Source: Pedobacter ginsengisoli (GTDB taxonomy: Bacteria > Bacteroidota > Bacteroidia > Sphingobacteriales > Sphingobacteriaceae). Taken from it: 64,000 bases of DNA. The translations under genes and the position numbers were made by a program. Below are positions 33,936-42,800 of the stretch, piece after piece. How positions within the stretch are numbered: the first letter of the stretch is position 1; the number at the start of each line of letters is the position of its first letter. Below the pieces are notes generated by a model that had not been told where the DNA came from, searched no databases, and saw nothing but the letters and a program-made list of their open reading frames with translations. Location of the stretch: the NCBI RefSeq assembly GCF_030244015.1, contig NZ_JASSYX010000001.1:744001-808000 (forward strand), in the 5' to 3' direction.

Positions 33936-36089
33936 CTATTTAGTGTTTATAGGCAAGTTAATAATAAATTCTGTACCTTCACCTAAATTTGTGATTACAT
34001 CTATACTGCCGTTGTGACTTTCTATAATTCTGAAGGCAATTGATAAGCCCAAACCAGTTCCTTCCCCGACATCTTTTGTCGTAAAAAAAGGCTCAAATAT
34101 CTTTTGTTTCACAGCTTCCGGCATCCCGGTCCCGGAGTCTCTTATGCTTATTTTCGCAAAATTGTCTTCCTGCCAGATTTTCAGGAGGATGAACTCTTCT
34201 TCATTTTGAATTTCCTTAGCCTTAATTGCGTGTATTGCATTTGTGAGCAGGTTCATAAATACCTGGTTTATTTTCCCGGGCATACATTCAACCTCAGGAA
34301 TTGGTTTATAATCCTTAATGATCTTTAGGTTGGAGGGAAACGTACTTTTGATAAGTACAAGTGAGCTGTCCAGGCCTTCTGCGATATCGACCGGCTTGGT
34401 ATCATTTTCATCCAGCCGGCTAAAATTCTTAAGACTTCTGATGATTTCAGCAGTTCTTTTTGCACCTTCGCCGATACCCGCAAGCAGGGATTTTATCTCA
34501 TCTCTTACAAAAGGCAGGTCAATCTGCTTTTTAAAGGCGTTGATCTCCGCTACCTGGGGTTCGATATTTTTGCTGAAATCGAGATCTTCATAAAGATTAA
34601 TTACCGCATCAAGATCATTGATGTCCAGTTCAAGAGGTTTAATGTTTGAAGTTACAAAGTTGATCGGATTATTGATCTCATGGGCGATTCCAGCTGTAAG
34701 TTGGCCCAGTCCTGCCATTTTTTCAGAATTAACCAGTTGGGATTGGGCTTCCTTTAAATCAACAAGTGCGGTGTTCAGAGTCAGGTTAGCGTTTTCAAGT
34801 GCCTCGGTCCGTTCTTTGACCTTGATTTCCAATACCGTGTTCTGTTCACGGACGAGTTTTTCATTTTCCGTCAGTACCCTCAGGGCTTCAGCCTGGGAAA
34901 TTTCTTTTTCTTTTTTAAAAATGTTAATCTTATCTGCAAGTGCAAAGGACAGTAAGGTTACTTCCGTGGCGGATGCAATTTGAAGGATGTAAATGCTAAA
35001 ATTATTGTATGGAATAATGTTATAATCTTTCATAATAAACAAACACGCACCTACAAGCAGTAAACTCCAGGCGGTCAGAAAATATTTGGCAGGAGCAAAG
35101 CCACTTTTATATACAATAGTTGCAATATAAAGCGCAAATAATGAGCCGATAAAAGTAGAAAGCTGCATCAGGATAAATCCAACTTGTCTGAATCCGAAAA
35201 GAGTAAGTAACAGACTTACAGAAAAGGTAAAGATGTTAAAATATAGGAATGTACTTAATGGCTTTCTTTTATGAGGAATATTTAAAAATACTTTTATGAA
35301 AATAAATGCCATTATGCCGGTGAGGTTCGAAAATACACTTACCGCATTGTTATTGAGCCATTCATTTGACGACCAAAGGTATTTTGAAGCAAAACCTGAT
35401 ATCGATATCTGGGTTAACCAGATGGAAAGAATATAACAGACATAATAGATATAGCTTTTATCCCGAACGGAAAGAAACAGGAAAAAATTGTAGATCAGCA
35501 TTACAAACATTACCCCGGAGTACAGTCCGAAAATGAGCTCCTGTGTAGTTAACCCGGAATTGAAGGAGTCTTTTGAGCCAACTTTAATCGTAGTTACCAG
35601 CAGTTCCTCGCTTTTTAATTTCAGATATACTTCATAAGAGTTGTATTTGGTACCCGCCGGCAATTCTGCAATGTATCCGGTGCCTGGCCATTTGCGGCCT
35701 CTGAGGTCTTTAATGGCGTAAGTAGCGAGTTTTGAAACAACACTGTCTTTTGATAAGATATAACATTCAGGGTAGGCCAGTCTGGACTGCTCTATCATAA
35801 TAAAGCTGTGATCTGACACAAGTGGCGGGATTTTAAATTTGATCCAGTAAATGTCTTTTGAAATGCCAAGATTGATCACTTTATCCTTACTCCTGTAAAA
35901 TTGATCTGACCTGATGGCTTGCCCGATTTGCTGGCTTTTTTGACCGGACTTAAGAATCTGGGAAATCTGACCAACATCCCTGGGAGGCTGGTCAGCCAGA
36001 GTATTCTTGTACTCGGCGCGTATGGCGGCTATATTGACCATTGACACCACTACAGGTATTAATATTTTAAAGAAGAATGCTCTGATCAC
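33936..36089 (-). CDS. 7TM-DISM sensor histidine kinase
   Basis: A 717-residue membrane kinase. A signal-like N terminus (~1-24) is followed by an extracytoplasmic 7TMR-DISMED2-type beta domain (~35-170: INLGISKDIYWIKFKI, SYEVYLKLKSEELLV). Seven helices run ~183-385, a coiled coil ~390-455, and HisKA has H470 (AGIAHEINNPINF). The ATPase boxes are NLLTNAIHAI, RDSGTGMPE and GEGTGLGLSIAFRI. DISM domains are thought to bind small molecules or carbohydrates. The start is GTG 36087-36089, overlapping the TGA of the preceding GNAT-like gene. Confidence 0.9.
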   Translation of the reverse strand: MIRAFFFKILIPVVVSMVNIAAIRAEYKNTLADQPPRDVGQISQILKSGQKSQQIGQAIRSDQFYRSKDKVINLGISKDIYWIKFKIPPLVSDHSFIMIEQSRLAYPECYILSKDSVVSKLATYAIKDLRGRKWPGTGYIAELPAGTKYNSYEVYLKLKSEELLVTTIKVGSKDSFNSGLTTQELIFGLYSGVMFVMLIYNFFLFLSVRDKSYIYYVCYILSIWLTQISISGFASKYLWSSNEWLNNNAVSVFSNLTGIMAFIFIKVFLNIPHKRKPLSTFLYFNIFTFSVSLLLTLFGFRQVGFILMQLSTFIGSLFALYIATIVYKSGFAPAKYFLTAWSLLLVGACLFIMKDYNIIPYNNFSIYILQIASATEVTLLSFALADKINIFKKEKEISQAEALRVLTENEKLVREQNTVLEIKVKERTEALENANLTLNTALVDLKEAQSQLVNSEKMAGLGQLTAGIAHEINNPINFVTSNIKPLELDINDLDAVINLYEDLDFSKNIEPQVAEINAFKKQIDLPFVRDEIKSLLAGIGEGAKRTAEIIRSLKNFSRLDENDTKPVDIAEGLDSSLVLIKSTFPSNLKIIKDYKPIPEVECMPGKINQVFMNLLTNAIHAIKAKEIQNEEEFILLKIWQEDNFAKISIRDSGTGMPEAVKQKIFEPFFTTKDVGEGTGLGLSIAFRIIESHNGSIDVITNLGEGTEFIINLPINTK

Positions 36090-36811
36090 AATGTTATTCC
36101 TTTAATTCGTAAGTCAAAATGAATTTCAATTCGTCCATGTTTTGTTTCAATGGTCTTTGTCATTAACAGATTATTGCGAAGTTCCTCGATTGCTGCTTTC
36201 TCTTCCGGAAATGTATTGTCAAGGGTATTTACGTCGTCAATAATCAAGGCCGTTGCGGTCAAGTCCTCTTTTGGATAATAGAATTTACCCTTATTACCAA
36301 TGGTATCAATAACCCTGAAACCGGTCTTGATACAATTTCTATAAGTGGCCGGCGCACAAAGCGCATATAGGGACTTCATTTGCAGCTGCTGAGTTATGGC
36401 AACACAAGTTCGGCCCAAAAAAATACTTCCTATGCCAAGGCCAGCGATCTCCCATGAATTCCAAAGTCCGCAACACTCACCGGTCACCAGCTCCTTGTCT
36501 GCAGTGATCATTGGATAAATCCTGTCATCTATGTAGCCAATGGCATCCTCGATAGGTAATGGAAATGATCCGCCTGCGATCTGAATTCTGCCGCCTGCTA
36601 AAATTTTATCACTATTTTCAGCTGTTACCACAATCATGTAAACATTGGGATTAAGTATCCAGTCGATCTTTGCCGATGTGATCTGCGTAATACCGTAAAT
36701 TTCCAGGACTTTAGTATGTCCCTCGATAAACCTGATACAGGCCTGCCTGTCATCAATAGCTCGGATTGCCCTGAAGTATAATTTGTCTATTTTAGGTATG
36801 CTATTTTCCAA
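36086..36811 (-). CDS. GNAT-fold acyltransferase-like protein (FeeM/LuxI-like by shape)
   Basis: A 241-residue soluble protein. The central strand-loop-strand KILAGGRIQIAGGSFPLPIEDAIG (~67-90) is followed by ELVTGECCGLWNSWEIAGLGIGSIFLGRTCVAITQQLQMKSLYALCAPATYRNCIKTGFRVID (~107-170). This is the strand-helix-strand core of GNAT enzymes, with the substrate-side layout seen in acyl-homoserine-lactone and N-acyl amino-acid synthases. The family assignment is by eye only. The start is TTG 36809-36811, overlapping the upstream gene by 11 bp; no ATG lies near. It is embedded between an E1-like/nitroreductase fusion and a sensor kinase. Confidence 0.5.
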   Translation of the reverse strand: MENSIPKIDKLYFRAIRAIDDRQACIRFIEGHTKVLEIYGITQITSAKIDWILNPNVYMIVVTAENSDKILAGGRIQIAGGSFPLPIEDAIGYIDDRIYPMITADKELVTGECCGLWNSWEIAGLGIGSIFLGRTCVAITQQLQMKSLYALCAPATYRNCIKTGFRVIDTIGNKGKFYYPKEDLTATALIIDDVNTLDNTFPEEKAAIEELRNNLLMTKTIETKHGRIEIHFDLRIKGITL

Positions 36812-39119
36812 CGCTGAATGTGTCTTTGACCGGTTTGCGAATACTTCTTAATTCTGAATCAGAAGCCTTAAAAAGTCTGAACAAAAATATCTCAGCATTT
36901 TGGTTGCCTGTATTGAAAATTGAAGTAAATGTTTTTCTCAATTCGTCCAGTTTCATCATCTCTGAGGTTTCTAATCCGGCACCTCCGCCATGTATGTTTC
37001 TGTAAAAGAAGGAGAGCGGCACACATAAAGGGTGCAGTTGGTAACCAAGTTTGCCCGCGGCCAGCCATAATCGTTCTATGGCGCGGCCACCTTCCAAAAA
37101 ATCGGTTTCCAAAGCTCCGGGCATGGTTACAAGGCCTACGGCAGAAGCTGTTCTGAGTTGATTTGCTGAAACTTTTTTGAACACTTTTCCGCCGTCAATT
37201 TTTTTAAGAAAATTGGTGGCGCGCGCATCCTTTAACAGCCGCAGGCCTATCAGGTCGTTCATGCCCAGATCTAAGGTATGTACACCAATACCGTCTCTTT
37301 TTTGCATAACTTCTTCATCAGACCACCTCATTTCTTTATGCACAAAGTCATCATGCGCCTCATCGTTAAAAAAGCGGATCAGATCTGTTTCAGCGACAAC
37401 TTCTCCAATCCTGGCCTGCAGTGTTTCTTCAAAGAGCCATTGAACATCCGCTCCTTTAATGTCCATGATTACAGACGAGAGGTAGTCAGTCTCCTGTTCA
37501 GACATACTTGTTCTTAAGCTTTTTTTTCTGTTGGTGTGCCTGTTTTTAATTTGCGCTGCCAGCTCTGCCTCCAGTACTGAAATGGTATCGTTTCCGGCCC
37601 TTTTAAATGAAAAGGACGCAATGTGCACAGGAAAGCCCAAAGTTGCATAGGCCCAGTCAATTTCCAGTCCGTTTGTTTGAGCGGTCAGCAGCAGATTTTC
37701 AATTGCTGCTCCCAGAGAGATGTAAGACGAGGTGTTGTTATAGTCAAGAAAAGCGTCAGAAGCAGACTTGTCAAAAAACAAATGCAACAGCCTTTCGCTG
37801 TAATACCATTTCCAGGGCTGGCTGTTTCCTCCGGAAGGTGCAAGATTAGCCGCACTGATCAGCAATTCTAGTATAGATTCTTCCATATGGATCGCAAGTT
37901 CCGGCGCCTTTATTTTTTTGGCCATCTGCTCCATTTCAGATACTGTGATAGGTTTAGTGGTTGTTTTTACAGGTCTTTCTTTTTCTTCAGGATCAGCGAT
38001 CAACTCATCAATGTCGATAAAAAAACGTCCCGATACATGCAGGAGGTCCAGGAGTATTTTTCTTGAAAGATCTGCTGTAATACCACCGCCAAATGTAACA
38101 GCACTGGCAAGTTGCGGCCAGGTAGTGATCGTCTGCATGATTTCGATCGCTGATGCCTTCATTCTTGGAGAAAGTGTTTCCAGCCCGGTAATTGGAACCA
38201 TATAAGGAAGTTTCTCCTCACTTGTTTTAAGATCTTTCACTTTAGAAATATCCAGATGTTGTATATACCCATGGAGAATCGGACGGTCATGTTCCAGATC
38301 AAAACGTTCAATATCGATCGTGCCGCGGTCGCTTGCTTCCATCAATACCGGAATATGGTATTCTTTGGCTTTTACCCTGCATAAAATTTTGATATCAATC
38401 CCGTCACATTCATCAATAAGCAAATCCAGCTTCCCGCTTCCTGTTAAAAAATCGTCAATATTGGAGTGGGTGATGCCTTCATCAAAGCAAGTTACCTTTA
38501 AAAAGGGGTCAATCTCCGCAATCTCTCTGGCCACGATTACAGTCTTTTTCAGTTCTACATTTTGGGCACCCGACCGGATCCTGTTGAGGTTTGTCAGGTC
38601 CAGCACGTCATAATCTGCTATGCGGAGTTCTCCACAGCCACGTTCGATGGCAAGCGTAAGCGACACTGACTGACCAACAGATAATCCGATTACCCCGATC
38701 TTCTTTTTCGACAATAGGTCCTGTTCTTCCTGTGTTATCTTATGCTTGTTCCTGTTCGTGCGAACCAGGATGTATTCTTTCTCATCTAAAATATGTACAA
38801 GCTTGTCCAGCCAGGGATAATATACCCAAACTCCATACTCATGTAAGTCTGTTCCATTTAAATGATCTTCTATTTTTTCGTTCAGTACTGCCTGACTTAA
38901 GATTGTTGTTGGATTTAGTCCTTTAATTAGGTCCTGAAGCTGGTTTTGAATGGTGTCAAAGACCTGCAGATGTGGTCTTTCCGAAATTAATGCAGCCAAT
39001 GCCGCACTTTCGTCTTTATCCTTTATTCTGTAAAACTCAGGTTTGCATAAATCTCTGGATGCTGCCGTTGAAGAAATGAGCGCTTTAATCGATTTCTTTA
39101 AATCTTTACCTGAATGCAT
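36801..39119 (-). CDS. ThiF/E1-like - nitroreductase fusion (Rv1355c-type)
   Basis: A 772-residue two-domain protein. Residues ~138-365 are a ThiF/E1-type adenylating Rossmann domain: IGVIGLSVGQSVSLTLA for the nucleotide loop and ADYDVLDLTNLNRI (~168-181) for the D-x-D...NLNR ATP site. I see no catalytic Cys motif. Residues ~415-745 are a nitroreductase-like flavin domain beginning ISAANLAPSGGNSQPWKWYYS (~421-441). The architecture matches M. tuberculosis Rv1355c-type proteins, whose substrate is unknown. The E1-plus-flavin pairing recalls azoline-forming enzymes. First gene of a five-gene operon. Confidence 0.8.
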   Translation of the reverse strand: MHSGKDLKKSIKALISSTAASRDLCKPEFYRIKDKDESAALAALISERPHLQVFDTIQNQLQDLIKGLNPTTILSQAVLNEKIEDHLNGTDLHEYGVWVYYPWLDKLVHILDEKEYILVRTNRNKHKITQEEQDLLSKKKIGVIGLSVGQSVSLTLAIERGCGELRIADYDVLDLTNLNRIRSGAQNVELKKTVIVAREIAEIDPFLKVTCFDEGITHSNIDDFLTGSGKLDLLIDECDGIDIKILCRVKAKEYHIPVLMEASDRGTIDIERFDLEHDRPILHGYIQHLDISKVKDLKTSEEKLPYMVPITGLETLSPRMKASAIEIMQTITTWPQLASAVTFGGGITADLSRKILLDLLHVSGRFFIDIDELIADPEEKERPVKTTTKPITVSEMEQMAKKIKAPELAIHMEESILELLISAANLAPSGGNSQPWKWYYSERLLHLFFDKSASDAFLDYNNTSSYISLGAAIENLLLTAQTNGLEIDWAYATLGFPVHIASFSFKRAGNDTISVLEAELAAQIKNRHTNRKKSLRTSMSEQETDYLSSVIMDIKGADVQWLFEETLQARIGEVVAETDLIRFFNDEAHDDFVHKEMRWSDEEVMQKRDGIGVHTLDLGMNDLIGLRLLKDARATNFLKKIDGGKVFKKVSANQLRTASAVGLVTMPGALETDFLEGGRAIERLWLAAGKLGYQLHPLCVPLSFFYRNIHGGGAGLETSEMMKLDELRKTFTSIFNTGNQNAEIFLFRLFKASDSELRSIRKPVKDTFSVGK

Positions 39120-39143
39120 TTGTCGTAATATGAATTATCCCTT

Positions 39144-39165
39144 TAAATCTATAAATGTAGATTTA
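39144..39165. promoter_or_regulatory. 8-bp inverted repeat upstream of the E1/nitroreductase operon
   Basis: TAAATCTA (39144-39151), 6-bp spacer TAAATG, TAGATTTA (39158-39165): a perfect inverted repeat 25 bp before the operon's ATG (39119). It could be a regulator operator or a hairpin in the leader. The rest of the 39120-39380 gap is AT-rich and contains one small candidate frame. Confidence 0.5.
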
Positions 39166-39209
39166 GCCAGCGCCAAATATCAACTAAATTATACTTTTTT
39201 CGATTTATA

Positions 39210-39332
39210 ATGAAGATTAAACTTACTTTTCTTTTAACGGCGCCCGCTGTGTTTACCTGTTGGGCAGGCCTGAATGTTTCTATATATTATTTTGATGTTG
39301 GGATGACAGAAATAAATATAAATAAGAAATAG
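39210..39332 (+). CDS. Possible small secreted/membrane peptide (40 aa)
   Basis: ATG 39210 opens a 40-codon frame ending TAG 39330-39332. It begins MKIKLTFLLTAPAVFTCWAG, a charged start and hydrophobic stretch resembling a signal peptide, followed by NVSIYYFDVGMTEININKK. It lies in the divergent gap between the E1/nitroreductase operon and a REC gene. No ribosome-binding site or good promoter is evident, and a frame this short could arise by chance in AT-rich DNA. I report it because a peptide in this position would be relevant to signalling. Confidence 0.25.
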   Translation: MKIKLTFLLTAPAVFTCWAGLNVSIYYFDVGMTEININKK

Positions 39333-39380
39333 TTTTCTAAGATATATAAAAGTAATATATTTATAAAAATATTCTATAAA

Positions 39381-39848
39381 ATGCCTTCAGATGCCGTTAT
39401 AAACGTATTATACATAGACGACGAAGTTCATAACCTGAACTCTTTTAAAGCAGGGTTTAGAAGATTGTTTAATGTGTTTACTGCGGAGTCCGCTGCAGAA
39501 GGAAGAAAGATACTCGAAAAGGAGAAAGTAGAGGTGATCATCACAGACCAGCGCATGCCTGTAATGACCGGAATAGAATTTTTAGAGTCCATTATCCCTG
39601 ATTTTCCCGATCCCATCCGAATTCTCTTAACAGGTTATGCCGATATCAATGCGGTAATAGATGCCATCAATAAGGGGCAGGTATACAAGTATATCCAAAA
39701 ACCCTGGATGGACGAAGACCTGCGTATAAACATTGAGAAGGCTTATGAGATTTATGCGCTTCGAAAAGAAAACCGGGAACTTACCGAACAGCTATTACTG
39801 GCAAATAAACAATTAGAATTTTTATTGAGACAAAATCTCTTATCTTAG
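39381..39848 (+). CDS. Response regulator, REC domain with coiled-coil tail
   Basis: A 155-residue protein. The receiver has YIDDE (~11-15), phospho-acceptor D56 in IITDQRMPVMTG and Lys in YIQKPW; a helical tail (KENRELTEQLLLANKQLEFLL) follows with no DNA-binding domain. It is clearly paralogous to the receiver of the REC-kinase at 32853-33926: both share NLN-FKAGFRR, RILLTGY and KPW. It is divergent from that operon and 24 bp upstream of a giant T9SS cargo gene, so it may be part of the same regulatory circuit. Confidence 0.88.
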   Translation: MPSDAVINVLYIDDEVHNLNSFKAGFRRLFNVFTAESAAEGRKILEKEKVEVIITDQRMPVMTGIEFLESIIPDFPDPIRILLTGYADINAVIDAINKGQVYKYIQKPWMDEDLRINIEKAYEIYALRKENRELTEQLLLANKQLEFLLRQNLLS

Positions 39849-39872
39849 TTATGGGGTAATTTTTTTGTTGCT

Positions 39873-42800
39873 ATGAAAAGGTGGGGGTTAGTTTTTTTTC
39901 TGCTAATTTATTTCCCATTGATTTATAATGCGAAATCGCAAAATATTTCAAATGAAGGCACAGACTTTTGGGCTGTATTTCCTACTCATGACCCGTCTAT
40001 AGATCGTAATGAAACTCATTTTGCAAACATTAGAATTTATGTGACATGTAAGACTCAGTCATACGTTACAGTGACCTGCAATGGAAAGCTGGTTGGCGCG
40101 GCCGACAGTCCAATCTCCCCAAACACCCCCTTTCCTTTCGATGTTCCAAGAGCAGATGCTTACATAGATTCTAATGAGACAAATAATAAACTGATTAACA
40201 GGGGCATCCACATAAAAGTGAAAGAAGGGTTCCCGAAAGTAGCAGTGTATGCACACATCTATGCCGGGGCCAGGTCAGCTGCCTCCCTTATTTTACCACA
40301 GGAATCCCTCGGGCAGGAATACTATTCTATGAACTATAGCCAAAGCCAGGAGGGGCCAGGCGTTAACCGGAATTTTCTCCTGATTGTTGCGACCGAACCC
40401 AACACTGATGTCATCATCCATCCGCGAAACGGAGCTGATAGGCGGATAAATCTGGCAAATGCAGGTGATGTATACCAATATATGCCGGATGGCGCTCAGG
40501 ACCTCACCGGTACATTCGTTGAAATAGACCGGTCTTCGCCAGATAATTGTACGAAGCGCTTTGCTGTGTTTTCGGGAAGTACATCTGTGACTATTGGTTT
40601 ATCTGATTGTGGTAACTCCAGAGATCCGCTTTATCAGCAGCTCTATCCTGTTGCCAGTTGGGGCAAAAGTTATTGCATAATTCCTTTCATAGATCGTTTT
40701 TATCACTTCAGGGTACTGGCAGAGGAGGACAATACCACTGTGACTTTTGGCGGTCAGGTTATTGTCCTCAATAGGGGAGTTCCTTATATCAGTCCGATTT
40801 TCCTCAGGGAGCCGCTGCTTGTCACCGCCAATAAAAAAATCAGCGTAGCCGAGTACTCCCTGACACAGGATTGTTCAGGGATATCAGATGCTAAGCGGGG
40901 AGATCCGGAAATGGTGATGCTTAACCCCATTGAGTTTAACATCAAAACCGTCACATTATTTTCATCCACCAAAGAGAACATCAGGGAGAGATACATCAAC
41001 GTAAGCATAAAAACTGCGGCCGCCCATACTTTTAAAATAGACGGAGAGGTTCTTCCTGAGGGCTCCTGGAAGACAATGCCCGCCAATCCTGAAATTTCAT
41101 ACGCCCAGGTGAGGGTCATTGATACGAGTTCAACACTGACAGCCAATGAAGGGTTTAATGCTATTGCCTATGGTTTTGGTGATTATGAATCTTATGCCTA
41201 TTCTGCGGGAACGAACCTGGCAGCCAACAATTATCTTTTGGTGAGCAATTCCGTGACAGGCCATGATTCACCAAATGCCTGTATAGATCAGGAATCTGAT
41301 TTTAAAATCGTATTTCCTTTCCCGGCCCAGAACAATAAAATAACGTGGCAACTCGACAATGAACCGGCTGTCGAGGTCACAGATCCCCCAAGAATCTTTA
41401 ATGCACCCAACGGTGACCTGCTTTATGAATATGTTTATGACTTAAACAAAATATTTCCTGACGTATCATCACATACGATGACTGTAACGGCTACCATGCC
41501 CAATGCAAATAACTGCATTGGCCGGCTGATAGAATATGCATTCGATTTTAATTCCTATCCGATACCGACCCCGGCCTTTACGGTGCCTGCTGAAGCTTGT
41601 TTTGAGGAAGAAGTGATGTTTTTAGACAACAGTGTTTCGAACATTCCCGATAAGCCAATAGATAAATGGCTCTGGGACTTTGGGGATGGAACTACTTCAA
41701 CCGAACAGAATCCCAAACATATCTACAGGACTGCCGGTTCATTCACTGTGCGGTTTTCTGCCGGACTGGAAGATGGTTGCCTGTCCGGAGTGATTGAGGA
41801 TACAATTACTGTAAAATCCAGAATATTGCCCGACTTTAAGGTCAATCCTGTAGAATGCATTACTTCGGAGGTCTTTGTTCAGGACCTGTCCACAGTGGAA
41901 AATAATGGTTCGGTTATTAATTTCTGGTCCTGGGATTTTGGTGACGGTAGTCCGCCGGTACTGTCAAAGATTGCCAGCCACACTTACGCATCGCCTGATG
42001 ACTATGACATCACGCTCACAGTGGGTACTGCCGATGGATGTATGAGTAAACCAAAAACTTACCGGGTTACGATTAAAGGCCTTCCTCTCGCCAGTTTTAT
42101 CCTGCCTGAAGTCTGTATCAATGACACGGACGTACGCTTTATAAACACATCTACAGACGCCGATGGGAGCAGTACTTCGAATTTGACTTACCTATGGGAT
42201 TTTGGGGACGGGAGCGCCCCTTCGAGAAGTCGTAACCCGCCACCACACAGCTTCAGTGTAGCAGGCATATATACCATTAAACTGAGGGTAGAAACCGGTG
42301 ATGGCTGTGTTGCCAATGTCAGTAAGGATCTTGTTGTAAACGGCGCTGTAATCACACCCTTGTTTACCGTCGTAAACCGTGACAATCTTTGCAGCAAAAA
42401 TAAAGTCACAGTCATTGACTCATCTGTTGTTGACAAAGGGAAACCTGTCCGGGTGGTATGGTTTAAAGATTATAAAAACAATCCTCAGGATTCTATCACA
42501 GATGAAGATCCTGAGAAGGGAAAAACCTATGAATTCGAATACCCGCCCGCAAGCTCCCCTGTGCCGAGAAAGTTTACCATTCTGATCCGTGTTTATTCGG
42601 GCATGACCTGTTTTGAGGAGTTCCCTGAAGAAATTACCATATACCCAAGCCCTGAATTAACTTTTGATCCCATCCAACCTATTTGTCTGAATAACGGCCT
42701 TTTCACTGTGGACCAGGCAAGAGAAGTTCTCGGGTTACCGGGAACCGGAAAATATAGCGGTCCTGGAATTGACGAGCATGGGACATTCGATCCGCAACAG

